A stretch of DNA of 64,000 nt from Blasia pusilla (taxonomy: Eukaryota; Marchantiophyta; Marchantiopsida; Blasiales), in contig CM114275.1 in the NCBI GenBank assembly GCA_050084515.1, forward strand, positions 27,962,001-28,026,000. Direction: 5' to 3'. Every line of letters starts with the position of its first letter. The first letter of the stretch is position 1. The notes under the pieces are model-generated. The model saw nothing but the letters and a program-made list of their open reading frames with translations. It was not told the DNA's origin and did not search any database. Made by a program: the position numbers and the translations under genes. Of this stretch, positions 23,463 through 35,393 are shown one piece after another.

Positions 23463-26400
23463 TCAACAAGCTACACGATTGATAGCCTGAAATAAATCTG
23501 ACAAGAACACCAATGGTTGGTTAGACGTGATTGGACGATGAGGCAAGCGACCCCCCACCACCTCCGCACGACGTATCAATGCCAAGGCTTGTGCACGTTG
23601 TAAGGCCACTAAGATGCATTGCCAAAAATAAGTAGTAACTACCGAGAGAGAAGGACTATGGGAAGGGGCAAGGTGATGATTCTCGAGGGAATGGTGAGCA
23701 CATATTTTGAGGAAAGTATCAAAAGACATATGTAAATGACCGAATATTTCCATTGCAAAAGGAATAAATCCATCAGTCACATGTCTCACAACATAACTTA
23801 ACTCCTTGATTCTTGCTGCAGCTTCGACCGCCGAACCTTTGGTATGTACGACTCGATACACTAAGTCAGAATGTATTGGATCAGCAACCACCACATCACC
23901 TAGTGTCAAAAATCCATCTAGAGACATAACAAGATCCACTCTCCCATGAGAGGTTGCTTGTGTGGTTGAAGGTAGGACATGGAATTACTCTAGCCCAACG
24001 GTGTATTATGTAGTACAAGCCACCGATGCTACCGCCTCTCTAATGACATCATATGTGGCTGTTCGTTCTCCATCATGTGCACATCGGAGAATATGGATAC
24101 CCTTGACATCAATGGGATCTCCGCATACACAATTTGGCACACCTAACAGAGAAGGATGGGGAAGTCCAAGGCATAACCGCCAAGCTGTCAAGAAAATACT
24201 TTGAGGAAGACGAAATGGAAGAATAAGAGGATTTGCAGTAAGCCGCGCCCCTGCTTTGGTACCGGCACATGAACGCAGACACGCTTGATGAGAGTCAGAG
24301 GATGCCTCGAAGAGAATGCTGGAAAAGTTGATTTGATGCAAATTCTTGGAAATATGCTGTTGAAGTCGATCAAGCCCTTTTGTAATCAATTGACTGAAAG
24401 GGGGTAGAATTTCTTGTGTAGCAAGAGGAAGAAGAGCTTGTGCAGATCTCAGTTATTGTTGAAATAACAAGTCCCACTCCTCTATATGGGCGACATGATC
24501 TATCAAGATAGATGTATCTCCTTGGAGAAACCTTGAAGCCATAATCGGTGCTACCAACGCCCAACTTCCCAAAAAGGTTGCGGGAGCACATGAGACTGTG
24601 GAAGAGAGTCCCACCCCTCCAAAAGAAATAGGCAAGATAGCTTTTCGTGTAGCCAAGACACCATCCTCTCCCTCAAATGTATTCGGGCCAAGAAGTTGAC
24701 CAAAAGTTTCCAAGATAGAAGCGTCAAAAGAGACCAACCGATGTAAGAACCTTGAAGTGGAAGGACAAGTACGAAGAAGGTAGGAAGGACGTTGTAGAAA
24801 ACTTTGGGAGAGAATCCCATAAGCCACTTGGGGATCCCCTAGATGAGGTAAAAAATGAAGCCATTCCACGTCTTTCAAAAGGGTCTCGTCCAAGAACTTT
24901 GAGACACAATCGATGAAGCCAATTGGGATCCCAAGATTCCTAACCCCTTCAATGTAGATAGGAAAATCAAGAGCAGGTGGGGTGAATGTTGAGGGAAGGC
25001 ATGAAGGAGACCATACTCCACATTTACTAGGTTGGTCTTTAAGGTTTAAGAAAGAGAGTTGCTTCTTATATCCACTTAAATGGATATAAGAAGGAACCAC
25101 TTTAAAGAGGACCTATAATGTGAGTGTCATAAAAAATAGAAGGGAAAAGATAGGATGGAAATGCTTGTGCTGGTTCTTGAAGGGTAAAAAAATGGACAAT
25201 GTCAAAGAAGGGGCCAACCATGGAATCATCTTGATTGTGTGCCACAAGCCGATTGTAGAATACTATATTCCCCAAAAATAGCATGATGAGAATAGATAAT
25301 GGGCATATCATAGGCATAGAAGGAGCAAACAAATGGAATGAGACTCAAAAATTATCCTCCTCCACAACGTAACTCCTCAAAGATGGCCGCATGAGAAACT
25401 GAATTGAATGCGTCAACCACATCGACCTGAATTGCTACCCATTCTGGATGAATATCAAGAGTGGAGCGAATCCCATGCACCATAGCCTCACAACCTCTAG
25501 AAGTTTCCACCCTGAATTGATGAGGAAATAAGTGGGCACTAAAGTGAGGAAAAAATTGCAAGCATAGGGATCGACTAATCAAGCGGTATAAAACCTCTCC
25601 AATAGCCAAAGGGCGGACACCCGAAGGAGGCGTATCCATAGCCAAAAAATGACAAGTCCCTAAAAGCCTAGAGATAGAGAATGGGAGATGACCTGCCGTA
25701 AGATGTGCACACACCATATATAGAGAGACACTGCCACTTGCTGAATCTTCCGGGATAAAGCAATCGTGCAGATGCTCAAAAACCATCTCTGATGGCCCGC
25801 TTGCTGATAAGCAAGGAGTATGAAGAAAAGCCCTTGTGAAAAATTCCAAGTTAAGATCCAAGTCAAGGTTCGTTGTGTGCTCTTCCACAAAAGGTGGAGC
25901 ATCGCCACTTGAAGGAGGATGAAGAACTTCTAAGAGAGCCACTATTTCCGCACTTGGAACCGTCGGAGAGAGAGGACCCAATGCTCGAGCTGCACGTGAA
26001 AACTCACCAACCTGCCCCAAAAGTAAACTTTTTCGAAGGCGTTGTAGTATTGAAGGCCTCCCATGATTGGCATGTTGAGAGGGATAAGCTGCAGCTAAGG
26101 CCTCTCCTGGAGTACATGCTCATTCTTAAGATTCTCCAAATCCCCAGACATAAAGTGTTGAATACGTGTGGAGATTTCACGATAATCCGTTGCAACACCC
26201 CTTGGAGGGAGGACTAAAACCCATTGTGGGAAGAGTAATAGGAGATACCAAGTATTGATATCTGTGGGATCACGCACTAACCTTTCTAATGGGAAGAGCA
26301 AAGCTTGTTGGGTGAGGGGGTGAAGAGCAATAGGAATGCGAGTGTAGAGTCTAGGATGAGGAAGACTTGGATGGAAAGAGCTAAGGAGATGAATTTGGCT

Positions 26401-26541
26401 TAACCAGGTCCCAACAGTTGTTATGGGGAGTGCAATAGGAGGTGGTATCGGGTTAGGGATTGATGGCCCATTTATGGATCAACAGTACCGCTAATGTCTT
26501 TTGATCCCATTAGGAGCAAACTACTTACCACAAGGTATGCA
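23463..26541 (-). pseudogene. Non-LTR retroelement relic: zinc finger, RT, CCHC and restriction-like endonuclease
   Basis: Broken copy of a retroelement protein that would reverse-transcribe at a nicked target. From its start: a Cys-x2-Cys...His-x3-Cys finger (CIPCGK..., 26541-26482, with two in-frame stops); GVATDYREISTRIQHFM near 26265; a reverse transcriptase with PSGVRPLAIGEVLYRL (about 25620) and motif A VDVVDAFNSVSH (about 25425); a damaged motif C, YDTHIIGP, near 25120; a thumb region to 24453; then Cys-x-Cys-x9-His-x3-Cys at 24131-24081; and a C-terminal domain with RVDLV, GDVVVADP and Lys in AAARIKELSY (Asp 23936-23934, Asp 23897-23895, Lys 23807-23805). This order matches the restriction-like-endonuclease class (R2-like), not the APE-type L1 elements common in plants. 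Frameshifts and stops show it is dead. Domain order is seen; the endonuclease call is inference. Confidence 0.75.
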
Positions 26542-27029
26542 ACGAACCTTTGGTACAAATGCAGAAGTAGAAGGGTTACAAGGAGAGGAGGTGGGAGGTG
26601 CAAGAGGTGGTGATGGATGACCATAAGCGGGTAAGTATGTTGGGGAAGGAGGAGGAGGAAGAGGAAAGATAAGGGTAGAATAGATGGGAGTTGGTTACGA
26701 AGAAGTAAAAAACCCATACAATAAAATAGGTGCCTACGAAGAAGTAAGAAACTAGAAAACCTACTTGGTATGAAAATAATGAGCTCGTCAAGACGATCGA
26801 AACAAGACCAAACACGCCCAAAATTGACACTCCAGAAGAAAGTTATGAAAGAAATTGGAAACACCAAAAAAGAGGATGTGAGGAGAAAGTGAGTCATCCA
26901 TCAATAATTACTATGAGGGAATGAGTTTGTAATATTGGGCCTAGCCCGTATCAAAAGGTCGAGAAAAGCAAGAGGAATCCCTTAAACGGATGGAGAGTGT
27001 TATGTGTGAAATTGCGTTTAGGAATCTAT

Positions 27030-27105
27030 GAGCACATCTAGGAGAGAAGGAGGTCCAAAGATCCCAAGAACTTTGGAAAACTCAATCTTAAGTGGAAAAA
27101 AGAAG
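27030..27105 (+). repeat. Direct repeat, right partner
   Basis: Matches 21915-21995 in the same orientation. It is too long and too diverged for a simple target duplication, so the pair may be relics of an LTR or of a segment duplicated around the intervening DNA. Confidence 0.7.
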
Positions 27106-29040
27106 ACACCAAAGTTCAAGCTTGAAAAGATGAACACGTTGGGCCTTAGATTGAAAATATTGGATCACCATAGAAATAGTTACAAGCAAAATTTTAGACG
27201 TCCCTCCATCTCCTCCGCCATAGTCCTCCTCAATATCCATAGTGATGGGACTTGCACTCTCATAAAATATTCGAATTAAAGAGGAATTTCAAAATAGAAT
27301 CTTCTTACATGACACCTTAAATTTTGAACTTATTGTTTTCTTAAATACTCATCTAAAGCATCTATGCCAAGATATAGTTGGAAGTTGTTCACGTACGACA
27401 TCAATGCAAAGATTTTCAAATGGTATTACCGAGCCAAACCATGGAACTCAAAATTTCAACTATTAGTTGTATGTGAACCGAAGAAACATTCCAAACTCGA
27501 GTGCGTGAAGCATATATAGTAGTATACTATAGTAACTAACTCGACCCTCACTACACCGTTTAGGAATCTTAAAGAGAAACACTATATAGTGAGTCGTGTC
27601 GATTATTAAAAAATCATACTATTAAGAGCGTTGGCTCTAGCTAAGAGGTTGGCTGAAGCTCTTAAATTTTGATTCATTTTTGTTTTTATTAAGTCAAAAC
27701 TTGAATAAAAATATTTTTGGTAGTTAAATTTTTTTTCTAAATGTATAAAAGTTAAAAAAATTTCTTATGAAGAAATTCTGGATCTCTTTCATGTTCCGTT
27801 TTTAATTAAAAAATAACATATTTTATTTCATTATTTTAATTTAAAGTAAAATTTGGGAAGGAAATTTCATATGATTTTGGAAAAATAGAAAAATAAAATA
27901 TTAAAAAAATATTATTATTCAAAAGGGTGATAGTAATTTTAATGATTTTTTGATTTCAAGCTTTATTTATGAAATAATTCTAAATAATATTTGGAAACAA
28001 ATTTTGGATCAAAATGAATGATTTTCTTTTAATAATTGAGAGATAAGGGTTGAAGGATAATGATTATTTCTATATTTATAAATTAAAATATTTAATTTTT
28101 TGAAAATTAAAATATCATGATTATTCTTGTATTTAAGTCAAAATTTATTTGACTATTTAGTTGTCAATTCTATAATTTCAAAATTTTCACGTATGTATAA
28201 TGTAACTTTTTGTGATAATCTCATTTACATTCATAAAAAAGTTCCTAGATAGTAAAATTCATGATTATCTTTTATTCTCATATTTATCTATACCTTTATA
28301 ATAATGCTTTGGAGACCTTGTATAGATCATAAGAGAGACAAATAGTGGGACATTAAGACAAAAGAGCAATATGGTGTGATTTTGTTACTTGAATCATTTT
28401 AGATGGGAAAAGAAATAACATTGGATAGGTAAAGATTATGAATTTGAGTGGAATAGGAGAATAATTCAATAATTTTATTTATATTTTAATTTATTTGTAT
28501 AGGCAATCTTAGACATAAAATAAGATAAAATAATGGAATATTTATAATAAAAATATTTAATATTTTAATTCATGTGTGATGGGAAAGGAAAATGAATTCC
28601 ATAGGAGAAAGAGTAAATATTGTTTAAATTTTATTGAATGATAAAGTTTTTTAGGAGACAGGGATATCATTCGAATTTTAAATGTTGAGTGGAATTTGTT
28701 AGAAGAGTGGAGTGTTATTATTCTTCGTACATTTAAAGAAATGAAAATTAGGCATATATTTTGAAATGATTGTTTTATTAAAATATTCATATTAGTTAAA
28801 ATTTGATATTTTCGGAAAGAAAAAAACTTGAATAGAAAAGAGAAATAAATTTGTTTATTAAAATTGATTAATAAAATTTTAAAATTTTAACTAAATAAAA
28901 AAATTTAATTGATTGAAAATAAAATCATTCAATTTTTTATGAAAGAATTGACTATTATTTTAAATGAAAATATCATTAATATTTCAAAAATTTGAAAAAA
29001 TAAAAGAATTTTCCTATTTTGTGTCAAAAGATATTTCTAC
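27106..29040. other. Very AT-rich intergenic sequence
   Basis: Runs of A and T with many short poly-A/poly-T tracts, especially 27640-28990; no coding or RNA feature recognised. It ends near 29040, where composition rises sharply into the GC-richer island. Confidence 0.6.
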
Positions 29041-29939
29041 TGAAAAAAATCATTCTCATGTAAGAGGTGTTGTATGCACTATTTACGAATCGAATTTAAA
29101 TGCGATATGTGAACAGAAAAACCTTACGCTAAAAGTAATCTTTACTGTACTACTAAGAAGGTTCGTCCCTATACGGTATAATTTCTTGGAAGAGGTAATA
29201 ATGCATAATTGCTTGGACGAGGTAATAATGCAAGTCAAACCTAGTGTTGGCCCTAAATCCAAGACTTGTTCCAAAATAATGTGTCTCACCATTATGAAGC
29301 AGCGTAATCTGCCTTGTACCTCTTGTGATACTTAGTATATTGCACAACCAAAAAGAAAGTTGTGCAGAATATTGTTTACTTTTTTCAGCTCTTTTTATTC
29401 TTCTCTCATGGGACGACACGCGGCCTCGTACGAGAAGCGTATCCTTGCGTATCCTATCAGGCTACGAACGTCCCTGGAAAATAGTCGAAGTCCAACTCTT
29501 GATGTTAGACTTTCACGAGGAAAGAGATGAGGCATATGGAAAACTTAGACACAGCCGCCCCCTCGTGTTTCCAATCTCCCCCCTTTCTGATATTATCCAA
29601 CGATCACCACAACGAGATCTACCCTGCACATCAATTTTGTCACTCTGACATATTCGTCTACTATTTGTACCCCTCTGAAATTCCGATTCCAAGATTCGCT
29701 CGAGGTCTTAGAAGTCCATCTCATGGAAACAACATGCTAGCCCTTACATCACGTGGTCGACAACTCCTCATGTATCGTCTAGTTTTTGTGAAGGGTATAC
29801 AAGCGGTGTACATGGGAGACCACATCGTACTCGTCAATTATCGATCAATTAGGTTCCGAGAAACCTGAATGCCATTAATGAGACGCTACACTATGGGTAA
29901 GTGATCAGACTTACTTTCTGGGTTCGGACTCCGGAGCAA

Positions 29940-30392
29940 TCACCGGGGAGAACCGGGGTTACGTGTTGAGAATTTCCGATTCAGGTCGTCATTTACCGGC
30001 CAAAAACGTCGGTTCAGAGAGGGTGTCCTTTGTTTTCGTATCTGTTTAGCCGGCTGGAATGAAGAAAACTTCGAAAATTGCCGCTCGGGTTTGTAGAGAC
30101 CGGAAATCACGATAAAACTCCCCAGACCCTGCTCCGGAGATGAAGTACTCGAAACCACTTCATTCGTTCCAGCAAAGCCAGCACGGCCCGGCCTTCGAAG
30201 CACAAGGAGGGCCAAGAGGAGACCTGGAGAAGTAGGGTCCAGCGTAGAAATTTTGGGAAAAGGGGAAGAAAGAATGCGGTCAAAGGTGACCTCGAGCCGT
30301 CCGCTCCACATAGGGGAGGGAAGTGCCGCAAAACTGGGGAGAGAGAGACAACTGAGGAGTGGAAGGAGTTCTAGAAGCCGCACAAGAGTCAT
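29940..30392 (-). CDS. Doubtful open frame with signal-peptide-like start, 150 residues
   Basis: Begins MTLVRLLELLPLLSCLSLP, then SFAALPS, a basic residue followed by a leucine-rich hydrophobic stretch and a plausible cleavage region, like a secretory signal. The rest is basic and Ser/Pro-rich with no domain I recognise. GC-rich DNA yields long open frames by chance, and a competing frame covers the same bases (30107-30331), so I consider it more likely non-coding. Confidence 0.15.
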   Translation of the reverse strand: MTLVRLLELLPLLSCLSLPSFAALPSPMWSGRLEVTFDRILSSPFPKISTLDPTSPGLLLALLVLRRPGRAGFAGTNEVVSSTSSPEQGLGSFIVISGLYKPERQFSKFSSFQPAKQIRKQRTPSLNRRFWPVNDDLNRKFSTRNPGSPR

Positions 30393-30805
30393 AGGAGGTA
30401 CCCCAAAGTCCTTCGAAAGAATTGGACATAGCAGCTCGGCCTGAAGAAGTGGGGGGAGTCACCCGAAGAAAGGAAACCCAAATAAATTAATGGGTTTCGG
30501 GGTCCACAATGTCCCAAAACCAGCCACAAGAAGTGCGGGCGGCATCATTCCACCGCAGTACATCGTATATTATGCTATAGATGACCAAACATGCATCTCT
30601 ACTGTTCGGATTCGCGGCCAACTTGTCCAGTTGCATCATAAGCATAGTTTATGTAGCCAACATCGTAATAGTCCTCACATACACCCAGACAGACCGCTGG
30701 GTTCATTCGGGCATGCTCCCGCCCTGGGATTTGGAATCTCGTGTACATCCAATGTATGGTACTACTGCCACTACTTATTATTATGATGTAGTCTATGTGT
30801 AGAGG

Positions 30806-30906
30806 AAGTAGACTACCGGTATGAAGTACCTAAATTTCCACAGTGTTCGCATAGTAGACCTGAGAGGTAGACTACCGGTATGAGTACCCTAGAGTTCCAC
30901 AGTTCT
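30806..30906 (+). repeat. Imperfect tandem duplication, about 61-bp period
   Basis: GTAGACTACCGGTATGA, then AGTACC and TTCCACAGT, occurs at about 30808 and again at about 30869 in the same order. Confidence 0.8.
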
Positions 30907-33900
30907 AAGGCGTTGGAGCAAAGACATTGTGTGCGGAATCTTGCGGTACACTGTATTTCCTGTACTTGTGTATACAGGGACGGAGATCATCTTGTGTACT
31001 TGGTAGGGAGGCGGACTGGGTACACATGTATGGAGAGATGTACAGAGAAATTGAAAGGGACCACTTTTCCGATGCCGCTTTTAGGGGCACTGTTTAGCAA
31101 TTAGAAACTGAGCTACTGTAGTAGCAGTGAGGTCTTTTACCGGGTTGGGGGGCAGGAAGTGGAAAAGCAGAGCGGGAGTGATTGGATCACACGGCTGCAA
31201 TTCTGCAGACTGTCTGAGTATCCTCGGTCTATGAATGCTCGCCCCATAGATAGATTTCACGAAATCATGTAGCTCTAGCTCCTCTCGTTAACGAGTGAGT
31301 CAGTCAGTAAAGCTCCTCATGATGGGGATTTCCACTGCAGCAACTGGAAAATTCCTGGGCAGTCAATCGAGATATTCACTCACGCATTACCGCACTCGCG
31401 CGAGAGGAGAACCTTTTCGAAGTATAGTATGTTCAGCTGGCTGCTGCTGCCTGGCAAGAACGAACAAGAAGCTTTGTTGCTGCTGCTGCTGCTCCTCTCG
31501 ACTGCCCAAGTGGCAATTCGCCGTATTTATTAGGCCATGACAACATCCTGCCCTCTCCTCTCATCGCCCACGCCTCTCCACTCCCCATTTCTCGTCTCGC
31601 ACCGAGGTTACGTACCTCATCGCATACAGCTCTAGGCAGGTGTGGCTGTAGAGTCTAGACCGTGGACTTCCGTGCCCCTCGGAGAGTACAATACTGGGAC
31701 GTACGTACATACGTGTTGCTGCGGTTACGGGTTGCCTCCACGTGAGCGCGGTCCGGCTGGGCCGGGCCGAGCTGATGAAGAAAGAGCCTCGACACTCGTC
31801 GTCGGCTCCACTCGACGGGAATCACTGGACAGATCCCTAGTTAACGGGATTCCCGAGAGTTACATCTACTCATGAGCTTTGGAGCGAAGGACTTTCCCGT
31901 CTCTCCGAGTTACACATAGACACACAAACTGTACTGCATCGGGGACTGCAAGTCGCCGCTTGCGAGACCTGTGTCTGGCTGCCGGCCTGCGTGCCTGCAG
32001 GCGTGTCTCGTATGTTATCTTCAAACCTTTACGAGGGCGGGGCTTGGGGCGCATGCCTTGCTGAGATTAATCCCAGGCGTCTCGGGCCTAGGCTTTTCGT
32101 TGGCTTATCAACACGACCCGATGACTCCCGTCAGGCTTTTCGGAAAGAAACGCAGACAAAGATAAGCGAACACAAAGAGGGCAGACTTTCAGTTGACAGC
32201 GCCGGATCTCGGTGTTTCACTCTCTCTCTTTCTCTCAACTTGCTACTCTGTACCTTCACCCCCCCCACCCCCCGTCCACTCTCACGAATGCATGCGCGAA
32301 AGCCTCGACTGCGAGACGTACACAGCATACAAAGGAGTATGCCTGTGAAAGTACTTACCGTCAATGTCCCCCATCACGCCATCTGTATGGTAACGTGTGT
32401 CCGTATGAATGTCCTTTGAACAATGGCTCTCACATGCATGAGTAGTGATCTTCACGGAACTCGTATGCCCGTTCTGAGACCTCCATCTTCAGCAGCTTAG
32501 CCACTGCGATTCTTAGATGTGCCGACAAGGAATCTGGGAGTTTGCGGAATCCTTTTTCTGTTCAAGATTGTTGCGAGTCTTGAGGAATACTGCTGGTGAA
32601 TGCGTGCCCGTTTGAATTAGGATGACTGGGCGGGGGCCAGCCACCCGAGTGAGACGACCCATTGTACGTGCGCTCCATAAATTTCGGCTTCACGCCTGGT
32701 AATTGTAACCGAACAAAGAGTTCGCTTGTTGCAACTTTCGTGTGTGCGATCAGTGACGGCAGATCCAAACCGACTGACTCATAGAAGGTCCTCGAGCTTT
32801 CCGGGCTTCCGAATCCCAACCGAGGCTCTGGGAGAATCACGACTCACCTACGGAACAGTTAATGGGTGTACACACACTATCGTAGTTTGATCCACAACGA
32901 ACCTGTAGTCATCTCTAGCACTTTCCCACGCAAGCGAAGAGAAAGCATGCCTAGTCATGGGGCGCTCGCGCTCGATAACTTTATGAGCTCTCATATCGTT
33001 CAGGTGGTGATCATTCCCAGATTCCGAATTCAACCACCGCTCGGGATATTTATGTAAGCAGTTCTGCAACGGGGTGATCATACTTACCATGGTGCACTCC
33101 CCCGACCCTACGCACGTCGACGATTAAAACCACCCGGCCGTAAGTCACGAATATCTTCAAATTGATCAAGGAAACTTAATAACTATCTTCACGTGAGTTC
33201 TTTCCATGGTTGTTCGGCAACTGTGGAGCGGTAAACCTGTATAGTCTGGTCTAGAAAGTGCTCACGTTCATGTCTTCTCGACAACAAGCTTGTTCCTAGA
33301 GGCCTGCTCGAAAGGATTCCACAGGAGACGAGTATTTCGACGCTGGGAGTCTCCGTACATCTCTCTTCTCAGTGTCCGTTTACATCCTTGCTGGAGCGTG
33401 GTCTGTTCCAGAGAAGCGAGGGGAGCACTCTAAAGAAGAGGGTTATAATTCCCAAACATTGAGCCCCATGGGTGATTTCGTAATCTTGCAACATATTGAG
33501 CGTTGCCATCACCAATCACCTCTACAGCTCAGGGAGGAGGCGATCGCGAAGATTACACAAATCTTTCAAACATATTGATCAAACCTAGTCCCACCCGCAG
33601 CTGTTGACTAGCCTGACGTGCCTCTCATCAAAAGTGTAGAAATGCGAGGCCCGTAAGAACGGATCGATCGACTATCTGTACCCATCAAAATGGAACTTCA
33701 CTCAGCTGCGTAGTCTCCACGCATCCGACAGTTCCGCAGGCGCATCTCATCCGAACTTCGCAGACGCTCCTCAGCTAACGATACGACCAGGGCTGCGTAA
33801 CTGAATCGAGCAGTCGGAAGGTTAAAAAGCCATGCAAAACACAGTACGGCCAACGATTATCGGCTTGCCCTTAACATCCCATTGAAAGTATTAAAGCTAT

Positions 33901-35393
33901 TCGATCGATTCTCGGCCACCCAGCACGTCTGATGGTCTCTAAATAGTGAAGCTTCACAGGACTGGCAGGGTACGAACTTGTCCAGATCCGAGCACTTACA
34001 GTCGCCGTTAATAATCAGTGTGAAGCCTGCAACGTTAATGGGCGGGCGAAGCCGAACATTGCCGAGAAGCAAAATCTGAAAGTCACCCTGGCTATGTGGC
34101 ATGTGGAGACCGACGCACAATACCTATCTATAATAACAGTGCAGATGAAGATGTTGATTGAGTATCTATACACTACCACACTGCCAATTGGTAACGCATT
34201 CAAATATCAAAGACTACGCGTACCTCGCAGTCTGTCTTGGATGAGAGACTGAGACTGCGTGGAGCTGTCGAACAAGAGTAAGCCCTATTCAGATCCCAGG
34301 TATAAAGAAGAAATCAGACAAAATGCTCACAACAGGAGAAATTGTTTTGGAGCAATGCTCGCAACACTTTAAATTCATTCAATAATCATAATGTCAGACG
34401 GTTACGCCATCTGTTGACAGAATCAGTATAGTATAGATGCCCATGTCAACAAAGCTCAAAGTACACTAGTAAGTCGGTTGTTTTGAGTCTGCTCATCCAG
34501 TATCTCAATTTGTGGGAAGGAGCGCCTCGATCTCCCGTTGAAGTTAGTTGTTGGTAATTTCAAGGCGTTGTCCGACACACTCAAAGGAAACTTGCACGTC
34601 AAAGGTCTAGCCAAACATTCTTAGAACGACGATTTGAGCCTGTTCGAGGAACTCGCATTTTCAGCGGTATGTCCGTGAGTTGATTGGTCGCAACGGTCGT
34701 GTGGCTGCGTTCTGAGCTAAGTGAAATCGCGTACTGAAGTCTTGAAGATGTCATCATCCACGGTTGCTCCAGTTATTCAGATCGAATGCCAGAATGGCAC
34801 GGTCATCTTCGCGGAACAGCCCAACTCCCTTCACCTCCATGCAGAATGTAAGAAAATCTGGGGCTTGAATCTTGCAGCCAAGGAACTCGAGCCTGCAAAT
34901 CACTGTACACAAGCGTGATCCCTCATCGAAGTTCTGAGGCAGCCAAGCTGCAAATCAGACCAAAGCATTGCAACTGTTCACCATGACCGGAAACAATGAT
35001 GGAGTAGGGGCTAATTAGCTTGTATTGGACCTTGCGCTGTACAATAAGGCCTTCAGCAGCATAGATGGCTCGCAAACGCAACCAGTTTTAGGCTTCGCGC
35101 TCCTGCACTCTGAACTGTTCATCAATTGCGCGTTCTCCCTACCTTGACATTCTCAAATTTGTTTCCTAAGTATGGACTTGAAGATTGACTACCAGTTTCT
35201 TTGCATAAGATCTAAGTTACAAATAGAACTACCTGATGCTAACCTTGAGCGATCGTCGCCAACTTCTGGCCTGGGCAACTCTTCTCGTGATCTCCAACTA
35301 CTACTACTACTCTACGCTGTATGTGAAGCCGGAAGGGTTCTTAACGTCCCATGGAGTCAGAGCAGATGCCCAGCTCAGAAGTTGGAAAATAGC

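Larger units (their letters stand above)
29040..35393. other. GC-richer non-coding flank downstream of the MYB gene
   Basis: Low-repeat sequence with no recognisable domain on either strand. Open frames are short and unlike known proteins; the longest minus-strand one with a signal-like start is 30392-29940. Small local features are listed separately. A regulatory or non-coding transcript role is possible but unsupported by sequence alone. The stretch next to 35394 should hold the MYB 3' UTR; I saw no clear AATAAA signal. Confidence 0.5.

Noticed and set aside
23962-26217. Plus-strand open frames opposite the retroelement relic
   Set aside because: They are mirror frames of the minus-strand RT and endonuclease coding sequence.
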